DNA from: Cephalopachus bancanus
Taxonomy: Eukaryota; Chordata; Mammalia; Primates; Tarsiidae
NCBI GenBank assembly: GCA_027257055.1
Contig: JAPVLO010000044.1
Location: 1-64,000 of the forward strand
DNA length: 64,000 nt
Direction of reading: 5' to 3'
Part shown: positions 9,566 through 19,789 of the stretch, piece after piece
Layout of the letters: every line of letters starts with the position of its first letter
Numbering within the stretch: position 1 is the stretch's first letter
Made by a program: the position numbers and the translations under genes
The notes under the pieces: model-generated
Told to the model about the DNA's origin: nothing
The model's input: the letters and a program-made list of their open reading frames with translations, nothing else
Databases searched by the model: none

Positions 9566-10374
9566 AGACACAAGTCTGATCACCTGCCTTCTCAACAAAA
9601 CAAACAAATGCACACTGTTTGTTTTAATAAAGACCAAAATTCTTATGTAGTTAACAGGGCCACATAAAAGGCTGTTTGTTAGTTATTACTCCAGCCTGTT
9701 CTCCCATCATGCCCAGACTCTTACTTTTTACATTTCAGCTACACAGGATTGATTTTACTTCTTCAAATGTGTCCTACTCCCCTTTGACACAGAGGTCTTG
9801 TACTTGCTACTCCCCCAGTCTTCTAGACATCATAATTCTTGTCCTTCCTTCATATTTCCGGCCATTCTCACCTCCCTAGGGAAGTCTTCCTTGACTTCCT
9901 GAACAAGTGAATTCCCCATGTACCTCTCCCTTGCTGCACCATCACAATTGTCATTTAACATTTGTTCATGAGATCTGTTGTCGGTCTTCCCTGCTAGGTT
10001 TCCATGAATTAAGAATAGTCGGGCTCGGTGGCTCAGCCTGTAATCCCGCGCATTTGGGAGGCTGAGGTGAGTGGATTGCCTGAGCCCGTGGGTTCAAGAC
10101 CTGCCTGGGCAACTTGGTGAGACCTCATCTCTACAATAAATCAAAATGAGCTGGGTGTGGTAGCGCGCGCCTGTAGTTCCAGCTACTCGGAAGGCTGAGG
10201 CGGAAGGATAGTCGGAGCCAAGCAGGTCGAGTCTGCGGTGGCTGGGAGCAGCCACTGCACTCCAGTCTGGGTGACAGAGTGAGACTCCAACTCAGAAAAA
10301 AACACTACATTTTCTTTCACCAGAAAGGGGGCCTACCTACCTATGGTAGCCACTCAATAAATATTTGAAATATG
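9566..10374 (+). mobile_element. L2 LINE 3' region, split by an Alu
   Basis: Starts CTGATCACCTGCCTTCTCAA, carries worn L2 ORF2 and UTR wording (AGGTCTTGTACTTGCTACTCC; GAAGTCTTCCTTGACTTCCTG), and ends after the Alu with CTCAATAAATATTTGAAATATGAA. Confidence 0.8.
10020..10302 (+). mobile_element. Alu (L), full dimer in L2
   Basis: Reads CCCGCGCATTTGG in the left arm but keeps GGGCAACTTGG, a mix of L and S5 features. The tail is short. Confidence 0.95.
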
Positions 10375-10384
10375 AATGCATGGA

Positions 10385-10475
10385 TAGGCTTTTAATTGAA
10401 GTTTACTATACATACAGAAAAGTGAATGTATCACATGATACTGCTAGATGAATTTCCACGAATATGGATAAGTAT
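10385..10475 (+). mobile_element. Old L1 3'UTR fragment
   Basis: TAATTGAAGTTTACTATACATACAG and CTAGATGAATTTCCACGAA resemble L1M-type 3'UTR wording. Confidence 0.5.
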
Positions 10476-11027
10476 TTCCCCCCCCCAGGTTTGTAAAAAA
10501 TAAATGATATTTAAAGACAACAATAAGAAGTGAGCACTAGAGGGCAACAGAGGCAAAGGAATGAAGAGTAGCTCCACCAGGCAGTGGCCCAGGAGAGCCG
10601 TGGATGCCCTGCAGGTTCTCAAAGGTGCAGAGGATTCCGGGAAGCTCCACAGCCATCCAGACACCTTTCTGGAGGCCAGAGGCTAAATAAATCTTCTTTA
10701 AGTTGTTCAGCAAGCAGGGAGATGCCTTATTATTGCCATTACTTAATTGTGCTTTTCAGATCCAAGGAGGACAGCATGGGAGATTAATTTTAGGAATACC
10801 CAGGGATGTGAAGGAGACAGAAAGTTGTCTAAGAAATCACACAGGTCTCTGGAACTGAGTTCAGGATCCAAAGCAGGAGTAGTGGCCTGGCAATTTTGTT
10901 GCCACTTGAAGTGAGCCTCTGTTACCCCTAATCTTGGGATGCTGTTGGATTTACAATCTTTGCTGTGTACTTCTTTTTCAATGGCTCTCCCTTTATTATT
11001 ATTTTTTTGGACTTAATAATCTCACTC
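10476..11027. other. Unassigned sequence
   Basis: Includes a C run at 10480-10488 and GCACTAGAGGGCAACAGAGG. No gene or element recognised. Confidence 0.5.
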
Positions 11028-11028
11028 T

Positions 11029-11352
11029 TGGGCTTGGTGGCTCAGCCTGTAATCCCAGCACTTTGGGAGGCCGAGGTGGGTGGATTGGCTGAGCCCGCGG
11101 GTTCGAGACCCGCCTGGGCAACTTGACGAGACCTCATCTCTACAATAAATCAAAAATATTAGCCGGGCGTGGTAGCGCGTGCCTGTAGTTCCAGCTACTT
11201 GGAAGGCTGAGGCGGAAAGATCTCGGAGCCCAGCAGGTCGAGGCTGCGGTGGCTGGGAGTGGCCACTGCACTCCAGTCTGAGTGACAGAGTGAGACTCCA
11301 ACTCAAAAAACAAAAACAAAAGCAAAAACAGAACAAAAACAAACAACAACAA
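11029..11352 (+). mobile_element. Alu (L), full dimer
   Basis: Long CAAAAA/CAA-type tail (11306-11352) abuts an antisense Alu, so the pair can fold back with almost no loop. Confidence 0.95.
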
Positions 11353-11652
11353 CAAAAATCTCACTCTGTCACCCAGGCTGGAGTACAATGGCACAATCAT
11401 GGCTCACCGAAGTCCCTTGACCTCCTGGGCTCAGGCGATCCTTCCACTGCAGCCTCCTAAGTAGCTGGGACTACAGGAGTTTACCACAATGCCCAGTTAA
11501 TTTTTTAAAAATTTATTAATTTATTATAGAGTTGTGGAGAACACGTGAGGGTTAACTACATAAATAGGCTGCATATAGGTGAAGTTTAGGCTTGTAACAG
11601 GCCCTTACTGCCCAGTCTGGCTAATTTTTTTTATCTTTTGTAGAGATGAGGC
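11353..11652 (-). mobile_element. Alu (old), interrupted
   Basis: Right monomer at 11353-11508; the left part resumes at 11617 (CTGGCTAATTTTTTTTATC) after a small L1 tail, then stops at GATGAGGCC where another Alu entered. Confidence 0.88.
11498..11608 (-). mobile_element. L1 3'-tail insertion of about 110 bp
   Basis: Antisense tail then AGTTGTGGAGAACACGTGAGG and GCATATAGGTGAAGTTTAGG, matching the L1 3' end seen at 62930. TGCCCAGT flanks it (11490-11497, 11609-11616). Confidence 0.75.
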
Positions 11653-11951
11653 CTTTTTTTTTTTTTTTTTTTTTTTTTGAGTTGGAGTCTCACTCTGTCG
11701 CCCAGACTGGAGTGCAGTGGCCGCTTCTGGCCACCGTAGCCTCGACCTGCTGGGCTCCAGCGATCCTTCCGCCTCAGCCTTCCAAGTAGCTGGAATTACA
11801 GGCATGCGCTACCACGCCCGGCTAATTTTTTGATTTATTGTAGAGATGAGGTCTTGCCTGCCCAGGTGGGTCTTGAACCTGTGGGCTCAGGCAATCCACT
11901 CACCTCAGCCTCCCCAAGGCGTGGGATTACAGGCTGAGCCACCGAGCTCGA
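11653..11951 (-). mobile_element. Alu (S5-like), full dimer
   Basis: Has GTCTTGCCTGCCCAGG. AGGCCTTTT on both sides shows it landed inside the older Alu unit. Confidence 0.96.
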
Positions 11952-11962
11952 CCCGAGGCCTT

Positions 11963-12250
11963 TTATTTTTTTAAATTGGAGTCTCACCCTGTTGCCCAAG
12001 CTGGAGTGCAGTGGCACTCTCACGGGCACCGCAGCCTCAACCTGCTGGGCTCAGGTGAGCCTTCCACCTCAGCCTTCCAAATAGCTGGAACCACAGGGAC
12101 GTGCCACCACGCCCGGCTGATGTTTTTGATTTATTGTAGTAACAAGGTCTCGCCATGTTGCTCAGGTTGGTCTCAAACCCCTGAGCTCAGGCAATCCTCT
12201 CGCCTCCACCTCCCAAAGTGCTGGGATTACAAGCTTGAGCCTGTGCCTCT
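11963..12250 (-). mobile_element. Alu (old/L), full dimer
   Basis: Starts AAATTGGAGTCTCACCCTG. The left end GCTTGAGCCTGTGCC is diverged. Confidence 0.93.
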
Positions 12251-12267
12251 CATGAGACTTATTTTTT

Positions 12268-12557
12268 CCTTTTTTTTTTTTTTGAGTAGGAGTCTCATTT
12301 GTTGCCCAGGCTGGAGTGCAGTGGCATGGTCACGGCTATCACAACCTATACCTCCTGTACTCAGGTGATTCTTCTGCCTCAGTCTTCCAAGTAGCTGGGA
12401 CTACACGTATATACCACCATGCCCGGCTAATTTTTAAATTTTATTGTAGAGATGAGGTGTCGTCATGTTGCTTAGGGTGGTCTTGAACCCCTGACCTTGG
12501 GCATTTCTCTTGCCCATGCCTCCCAAAGTGCTGGGATTACAGAGCCCCATGCCCAGC
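12268..12557 (-). mobile_element. Alu (old), full dimer
   Basis: Starts GAGTAGGAGTCTCATTTG; the linker is TTTTTAAATTTTATTG. Confidence 0.93.
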
Positions 12558-12569
12558 TTATCTCCCTTT

Positions 12570-12860
12570 ATTTATTTATTTATTTTGAGTTGGAGTCTCA
12601 CTCTGTTGCCCAGACTGGAGTGCAGTGGCCGCTCCCAGCCACCGCAGCCTCGACCTGCTGGGCTCCGGTGAGCCTTCCGCCTCAGCCTTCCAAGTAGCCG
12701 GAATTACAGGCATGCACTACCACGCCCGGCTGATTTTTTGATTTATTATGGAGATGAGGTCTCGCTGCCCAGGCGGGTCTCGAACCCGCGGGCTCAGGCA
12801 ATCCACTCACCTCAGCCTCCCAAAAGCGCGGGATTACAGGCTGAGCCACCGAGCCCGGCT
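12570..12860 (-). mobile_element. Alu (S5), full dimer
   Basis: Tail is (TTTA)n; TCTCCCTTT flanks both sides. One of six antisense Alus in series from 11.35 to 13.3 kb. Confidence 0.97.
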
Positions 12861-13016
12861 CTCCCTTTGTTTTTGACTTCCAGCTACTGTCTCTTCATTT
12901 CTCTTGCCCTTCTTGGGTTCCTGAGCCCCAGATATCTTACTGAAGGTTAGTTTGGAGCTGCTGATTGGTAGTGATCAAGAAATCAATCACCTCCCATCTG
13001 GTTGTAAGTGGCCTTT

Positions 13017-13314
13017 TATTTTATTTATTTATTTATTTGAGTTGGAGTCTCACTCTGACGCCCAGACTGGAGCACATGACACACTCCCGGCCACCACAGC
13101 CTCGCCCTGCTGGGCTCCGGCGATACTTCCACCTCTGCCTTCCAAGTTATCGGAACTACAGGCGTGCGGTACCGCGCCTGTCTAATTTTTGATTTATTGT
13201 AGAGATGAGGTCTTGCCATGTTGTCTGAACTGGTTTCAAGCCTGCGGACTCAGGCAATCCACTCGCCTCCACCTTCCAAAGTGCTGGGATTATAGCCTGA
13301 GCCACTGAGCCTGG
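13017..13314 (-). mobile_element. Alu (L), full dimer
   Basis: Tail TTTATTTA; the left monomer B box is changed (GAACTGGTTTCAAGCC). Confidence 0.95.
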
Positions 13315-13881
13315 CCTAAGATAGAATTTTTATTATCTAGGATAGTCAAGGAGAAACTATTTGCAGAAAGCCCTGACTCCTGTCCACTCAGCTATTCCCT
13401 GTCATTATTCTTGGCAGAAACTAGCCCATGTTGCACTGCTCCATCGTGTCTGGGCCCATACTCTGGAACCTATAATGAACCACTTCCTGAGGCCAAAGAC
13501 CCAGGTCAGGACATAAGTCATGGGAAGGGGCGCACACACCTGAGACCAAACATTTACATCTGAGGTGGGTTGAGGTCCACATTTGGGACATACCTGGAGG
13601 AAATAATAACTCTAGGAAAAATCAGACTAGGATGAAGGTGAGTTTTCTGGTTCCTTTGTTGGAAAGGAGGAGTTCCAACATCCCCAAAGCCCCACCAACT
13701 TGTCTTTTCTAATGAACTGGGTGAGAAAAATCTGATTTCTGCTCCTGAAAACACAGATTAAACAAAAATCAATTCCAATTTAAATGCATTCCAGCCTTAT
13801 CATATTATAGTTGTGGAGTTAATTGTTCCTTATTGTCATATGCTATAGGGCCGAAAGCCATCATTAAAGTACTAAAAACTC
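13315..13881. other. Unassigned sequence
   Basis: No element or reading frame recognised; moderate GC and no simple repeats. Confidence 0.5.
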
Positions 13882-14112
13882 TTCGAGACCCGCCTGGGCA
13901 ACTTGACGAGACCTCATCTCTACAATAAATCAAAACATTAGCTGGGCGTGGTAGCTCGCGCCTGTAGTTCCAGCTACTTAGAAGGCTGAGGCGGGAGGAT
14001 CGCTGGAGCCCAGCAGTTCGTGGTTGCAGTGGCCGGGAGTGGCCACTGCACTCCAGTCTGGGTGACAGAGTGAGACTCCAACTCAAAAAAACCAAACCAA
14101 ACCAAAACAAAG
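13882..14112 (+). mobile_element. Alu (L), 5' truncated
   Basis: Begins at TCGAGACCCGCCTGGGC inside the left monomer. Tail of CAAAC units; AAACTCTT / GAACTCTT flank it. Confidence 0.95.
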
Positions 14113-14225
14113 AACTCTTTCAAAGAAATGGATTTGTGCCAGAGAGAAGGCCACTGATAAGTACTTCTTAAGTGAGATGTTTTGGAGATGAATTAAAAAA
14201 AAATCTTTGAAAAACACTTTCAAAG

Positions 14226-14518
14226 CCGGGCTTGGTGGCTCAGCCTGTAATCCCATGCCTTTAGGAGGCTGAGGTGAGTGGATTGTCTGAGCCCGCGGGT
14301 TCAAGACCCGCCTGGGCAGCGAGACCTCATCTCTACAATAAATCAAAAAATCAGCTGGGTGTGGTAGCGCATGCCTGTAATTCCAGCTACCTGAAAGGTT
14401 GAGGCGGAAGGATCGCCGGAGCCCAGCAGGTCAAGGCTGCGGTGGCCGGGAGCGGCCACTGCACTCCAGTCTGGGCAACAGAGTGAGACTCCAACTCGAA
14501 AAAAAAAAAAAAAAAAAA
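14226..14518 (+). mobile_element. Alu (S5), full dimer
   Basis: Flanked by AAAAACACTTTCA. Reads CCCATGCCTTTAGG in the left arm. Confidence 0.97.
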
Positions 14519-14634
14519 GATAAAAAAAGAAAAACACTTTCAGGTTTGTAAAAGAATACACTTTCATGGAGCTTGTGTAAGTTCTTTAACAGGGATTGCA
14601 GTTGTCAGTGAATTTGAAAGTTTCATTGATTCGT

Positions 14635-15180
14635 CCCTTCATTCATTCTTCTTTCATATATTCCTTTCTTTTATTTGATGAATGTTGTGTGCCTACCGTA
14701 TGCTGGACTTTGTGAGAAGACACTGGGGGATCCAGTGATAAGCAAAAGGAGACATGGTCTCATTCATTATGGAGAGTATAGCCTAGTTGGAACACTAATG
14801 AAATAATCAAATAAGTAAATGTAAAATTCTTATTGCAACAAATGCCGTGAAATTGATAATAGGGTGTTTGACCCTGACACATCAGGGAAACTTGTTCTGA
14901 GGAAAGTTTTATGTGAGCTGAGATCTCATACTCTCAAGGATGAGTAGGTATTTACTAGACTGAGGAGTCAGCATCTGCAAGGGCCCGGTAGTGGAAGAAG
15001 ATTTAACGACTAGGTGAAGAAAGTAAGCGTTCTTGGAGCTCAGAGACAAGGGCATAAGATGAGGCTGGAGAGCTAGTCAGAGGTCACACCATGCTGGGCT
15101 TTCTAGGACACAGTTATACTGTTGGTCTTTATCTGGAGAGTCATAAAGACCCTCTGAATGGCTTTAATTGGCATGGGGTG
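14635..15180 (-). mobile_element. L2 LINE 3' region
   Basis: Antisense L2 end: ATGAATGTTGTGTGCCTACC, TATGCTGGACTTTGTGAG, then GAGCTGAGATCTCA and CATCTGCAAGGGCCC. Strongly decayed. Confidence 0.7.
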
Positions 15181-15465
15181 CAATGGCAGGGAATGTGAGC
15201 ACTCTACCCACAATAAGGCAAGACCAGATAGGAGGTTATTATTGTCCCAGGGCAGGAGATGGGAACTTGAAGAGAGGCTGAACCAAACAGGCGGATTCCT
15301 TCCTGAGAGCAGGTTGGGTGCCTCTCTTAAGCCCTGGCATCTAAGCAACTCCTCCAGGGGCTGAGGTCACAGACACAATGTTTCTTTCTCACCTCAGGTT
15401 TCTTCATAAGATCTTAGGGACTGCAGCTCTCCACCAGCTCTTTCTTTCTCAAAGAAGAATGTACC

Positions 15466-15801
15466 TTTTTTTTTTTTTTGTAGTTGGAGTCTCACTCTGT
15501 CACCAAGGCTGGAGTGCAGTGGCACACTCATGGCCACTGCAGCCTTGACCTACTAGGCTCAGGCGATCCTTCTACCTCAGACTTTCAAGAAGCAGGAACT
15601 ACAGGCATGCGCCATGATGCCCAGTTAATTTTTTGATTTATCGTGGAGATGAGGTCTTGTCAAGTAAATTTTTTGATTTATCGTGGAGATGAGGTCTTGT
15701 CAAGTATCCCAGGCTGGTCTCGAACCCATGGGCTTAGGCAATCCTCTCACCTTGGCCTCCCAAAGTGCTGGGATTATGTGCTTGAGTCACTGTGCCCGGC
15801 T
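15466..15801 (-). mobile_element. Alu (L/old) with internal duplication
   Basis: About 335 bp instead of 295 because 40 bp of linker plus the start of the left-monomer 3' side is doubled. Confidence 0.95.
15627..15706. repeat. 40-bp tandem duplication in an Alu
   Basis: AATTTTTTGATTTATCGTGG... at 15627-15665 recurs at 15667-15705 with no change over 39 bases. Confidence 0.97.
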
Positions 15802-15833
15802 GAAGAATGTGCTTTTAACAATTTCATTTGTAG

Positions 15834-16136
15834 GCCGGGCTCGGTGGCTTAGCCTGTAATCCCAGCACTTTGGGAGGCCGAGGTGAGTGGATTGCCTGAG
15901 CTCGCGGGTTCGAGACCGCCTGGGCAACTTGGCGAGACCTCACCTCTACAAAAGATAAAAAATTAGCCAGGCGTGGTAGCGCGCGCCTGTAGTTCCAGCT
16001 ACTTGGAAGGCTGAGGCAGAAGGATCGCAGGAGCCCAGCAGGTCGAGGCTGCGGTGGCCGGGAGTGTGCCACTGCACTCCAGTCTGGGTGACAGAGTGAG
16101 ACTCCAACTCAAAAAACAAAACAACAACAAAAAAAA
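15834..16136 (+). mobile_element. Alu (L), full dimer
   Basis: Inverted partner of the previous Alu, 32 bp away. TTTCATTTG flanks it. Confidence 0.96.
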
Positions 16137-16424
16137 CCCAGTTTCATTTGCTTTTTAGTTTTAAATGTTTTTATTTGAAGTTCCTGAAGACATCCTAGTG
16201 AATGTGTGCTAAAGCATTTGAGTAACAGCCTGGAACTCATGAAAAAGCCCAAAATAGAACAGAGGTGGTTTCTTTCATCTCCCCCCGGCCCCGCAAGTAT
16301 GTGTGTATGTTCACTTACTAAAGGTCATCTATTAAGGAATATTACATGAAGATTTAGGAAACTGGTATAATTGTCTAAATTTTAAGCTACTGTAGTATCT
16401 TGTGTAGATCATTAAAAAATACTT

Positions 16425-16515
16425 GTCTAAGATATAATTCATACACCATAAAGCTCACTCTTTTAAGGTGTTTACTTCAGTGATTTTCAATATATTCACA
16501 GAGTTGGGCATTCAT
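16425..16515 (+). mobile_element. Old L1 3'UTR fragment
   Basis: AGATATAATTCATACACCATAA and ATATTCACAGAGTTGGGCA match known L1M 3'UTR wording. Confidence 0.65.
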
Positions 16516-16555
16516 TCATTGCTTTTAAAACTGGTGCCATTTTTTAACGTTTTTG

Positions 16556-16858
16556 TTATTTATTTATTTATTTATTTCTTTGAGTCAGAGTCTCACTCTG
16601 TCGCCCAGACTGGAGTGCAGTGGCCGCTCCCGGCCACCGCAGCCTCGACCTGCTGGGCTCCGGCGATCCTTCCGCCTCAGCCTTCCAAGTAACTGGAACT
16701 ACAGGCGCGCGCTACCACATCCGGCTAATTTTTTGATTTATTGTAGAGATGAGGTCTCACCAAGTTGCCCGGGTGGGTCTCGAACCCGCAGGCTCAGGCA
16801 ATCCACTCACCTTGACCTCCCAAGGTGTGGGATTACAGGCTGAGCCACCGAGCCTGGC
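16556..16858 (-). mobile_element. Alu (L), full dimer
   Basis: Tail (TTTA)n, GAGTCAGAGTC start, AAGTTGCCCGGGTGGG in the left monomer. Confidence 0.96.
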
Positions 16859-16879
16859 TTTTTTATTTAATTTTATTTT

Positions 16880-17157
16880 GAATTTTATTTCTGTCACCCA
16901 GGGTAGAGCTCAGTGGCATGATCACAGCTCATCACAGCCTCGACTTCCTGGGCTCAGGTGATCCTTCTGCTTCAGTCTTCCGAGTAGCTGGGACTACAGG
17001 TGCACATCACCACACCCAGCTAATTTTTTGATTTTTTTTGTAGAGATGAAGTCTTGCTATGTTGCCTAGCCTGGTTTTGAACTCCTGGGCTCAAGTCATC
17101 CTCCCATCTCAGCCTCCCAAAGTCCTGTGATTATAGGCCTGAGTCATCATTCCCTGC
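16880..17157 (-). mobile_element. Alu (old)
   Basis: Diverged copy missing the terminal GAGACAGAGTC part; begins TTTATTTCTGTCACCCAGGG. Confidence 0.9.
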
Positions 17158-17243
17158 CTTATCTTTAACTTTCAAGCTGAAAGAGAAGTCATCAATCTCT
17201 AGCCTGGCTGGTCTCGAAAATTATTCTTTGAAAGTATAAAGGG

Positions 17244-17551
17244 GTTGGGCTCGGTGGCTCAGCCTGTAATCCCAGCACTTTGGGAGGCTGAGGTGAGTGG
17301 ATTGCCTGAGCCCGCGGGTTCGAGACCCACCTGGGCAACTTGGCAAGACCTCAACTCTACAATAAATCAAAAAAAAAAAAAAATCAGCCGGGCGTGGTAG
17401 CGCGTGCCTGTAATTCCGGTTACTTGGAAGGCTGAGGCGGAAGGATCGCCGGAGCCCAGCAGGTCGAGGCTGCAGTGGCCGGGAGCGGCCACTGCACTCC
17501 AGTCTGGGCGACAGAGTGAGACTCCAACTCAAAAAAAAAAAAAAAAAAAAA
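17244..17551 (+). mobile_element. Alu (L), full dimer
   Basis: Linker expanded to 14 A; GAAAGTATAAAGG duplicated at both ends. Confidence 0.97.
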
Positions 17552-17820
17552 GAAAGTATAAAGGAAAGAAAATGGGCTAGACTAGAGACCTGAAAAATAC
17601 TGTATCTGGTCCTGTTACTAAAAGAGGGGCCCTCGCAGAGCTGAGGGACTTTTCTTCATCACTGCCCACCCCCGACATCAGTTTTTCTAACCTTTCTCTG
17701 CAGTCAAGCCCATTATCATTATGTAGTCCATCCAGATATGTGGGGAGGCAACTAGTCTACACTGCAGTGTTATCCATCCAAGTCTAGCTCCTTCAAGGAA
17801 CATTAAAAAATAGAATAGGA

Positions 17821-18111
17821 GCCGGGCTCGGTGGCTCAGCCTGTAATCCCACGCCTTTGGGAGGCTGAGGTGAGTGGATTGCCTGAGCCCGCGGGTTCGA
17901 GACCCGCCTGGGCAGCGAGACCTCATCTCTACAATAAATCAAAAAATCAGCCGGGCGTGGTAGCGCCTGCCTGTAATTCCGGCTACTTGGAAGGCTGAGG
18001 CGGAAGGATCGCCGGAGCCTAGCAGGTCGAGGCTGCGGTGGCCGGGAGCGGCCACTGCACTCCAGTCTGGGAGACAGAGTGAGACTCCAACTCAAAAAAA
18101 AAAAAAAAAAA
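17821..18111 (+). mobile_element. Alu (S5), near-consensus reference copy
   Basis: Clean example of the derived family. TGGCTCAG at 17832-17839 is the A-box core. GCGGGTTCGAGACCCGC at 17891-17907 contains the B box GGTTCGAGACC and folds as a 5-bp stem with a 7-base loop. The right monomer has a 9-bp stem (18035-18043 with 18050-18058). AAATAGAATAGG flanks both ends. Confidence 0.98.
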
Positions 18112-18297
18112 AATAGAATAGGGCAATGTTTAATCCTGCCCCAAACATATGGGAAATATTCAGGTACAGTGAGACTTGAAGGGAAGGAAATTTTTTTGTG
18201 TAGGTGAAACTCAAATCATATCACAAAAGTGATCTTTGCGTCAGAGCTGCAGATCACCTTTTTGTAAATGCATGAATGCAGCCATTCCTTGATTATC

Positions 18298-18376
18298 TGT
18301 CCGTCCGCCCGTCCATCCATCCATCCATCCATCCTTCTATCCACCAATCCATCCATGCATCCATTCATTAATTCAT
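18298..18376. repeat. (TCCA)n microsatellite
   Basis: Starts with TCCG/CCCG variants, then mostly TCCA and related units. Confidence 0.9.
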
Positions 18377-19780
18377 CAGCCAACATTCATCTCCTATGTG
18401 GTTAACCAAACAAAGCTCCTGGAATCTGTTTTAAATTAGGTCTAATGCCCACATGGTCTCTTAACTCCACTCAACACCTGTTTGCAACCTGAGTGTGAAT
18501 CCAGATGCCTCTGGGTGACAGAGAAATGAGATGACCCAGATCTCTCAACACCAGCGCTGAACTCTGCAATTTTCCATCACATGTTCAGAATATAGCTTCC
18601 TTTCATGGCTGCTTAATTATTATGGCTTAGAAGACCATAATACTAAATTAAAGTGAAATGTAATTGGTCTGCCAGTTTCCACACTGCCAGAATTCAGCTG
18701 ATAACAACAGGATTCCGTGAGTATCTCCAAGTAAGAATTTGCTATTGGTGACAGGGGAAAAAAAGAAACGAAAACTCTCCTCTTTACGTATGCCCTGCAG
18801 TCAGGCTGACACAACAAAAATGGAAAACAATTGGCACAGGCATAAAATTCTATGACAAAAGGAAACTTGTGAAGTAAAAAAATAGATTTCTTGGAGGAGA
18901 AACATGACTTTCTTTGACAACACTCTGTTTAGGAAAATAGTTCTGAAGTCTGTGGATATTAAGGTCGTTAAAAGTAGCAGGCTTTTCTGGGGGGATATGG
19001 AGACTCTTAATACCCTGCCTCCCCCAACATTCCCCTTCAAATCCATATTAAGGTTAATCATCAATTGGAAACCAGAAATAATATTGGAAAATCATTCTTT
19101 TACAAACGGAAACTATTATAATTTAAAAGAGTGCAAATGAAACCATACATTTTCAGAAGGAGATCAATGAAAACCACTTTATTAGAAAATATAAATCACT
19201 TTTTAATTTCAGATGCAACAAGAAAAGAACTCATTTTTTCTGTTTCATTGAAATTGATTGGTACACCTGCAGAGAAAAGCAGCTTTATCATCTCGTTATC
19301 AGCCAATTAATATGCAGGTCTAAATGTGAATACTATTCCAGTTAACTAGAAATGGATGATTTTATTGAAGTCTTAATAGACTAGGAAAAGCTGCCTTCCA
19401 CCCTGCTAAATGAGGTCAGTTGAGAAAAAAAAAATCAGAAGTGCATAACTTGGGATGGATGAAATCTGAAACAATTTCTCTAACTCTTCAGACCACAGAG
19501 AAAAGGAAGCAAAGTGACATGTCTGAATGCAGAGGGGCCTGTTAGGTGGAAGAAAAATTAGAATATTGAGTTTTTATTTAATTGAAAAAGATAATTATTG
19601 GGGTTTGATTTTGAAGTCTGACATTCTCACTATTCAAATCTTGATAGTCCTTCCTCCTTGCTCGTCTCCATTTTAGTCACAGGTCAAGGACTGCAAAATA
19701 GATAAAGTCTATTTACCGTAGTCCCATTTTTTCCTTTCTGTGCTCACGTTCTGGCCTGAGATGTTCTTCCTGGCACACCA
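18377..19780. other. Repeat-poor block, candidate conserved non-coding DNA
   Basis: No transposon recognised for about 1.4 kb in a window where Alus occur roughly every 0.85 kb. AT-rich with homeodomain-type cores, for example CAGCCAATTAATATGCAGG near 19305 and GGTTAATCATCAATTGG near 19055. No long reading frame. Enhancer function is inference only. Confidence 0.35.
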
Positions 19781-19789
19781 AAATCTTAG

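Noticed and set aside
11353..13314. Regularly spaced repeats as a CRISPR or designed array
   Set aside because: Units are 290-bp Alus with T tails and separate duplications; this is serial insertion.
17891..17907. T-arm-like hairpin as a tRNA gene
   Set aside because: No anticodon arm or acceptor stem; the hairpin is part of a dispersed Alu.
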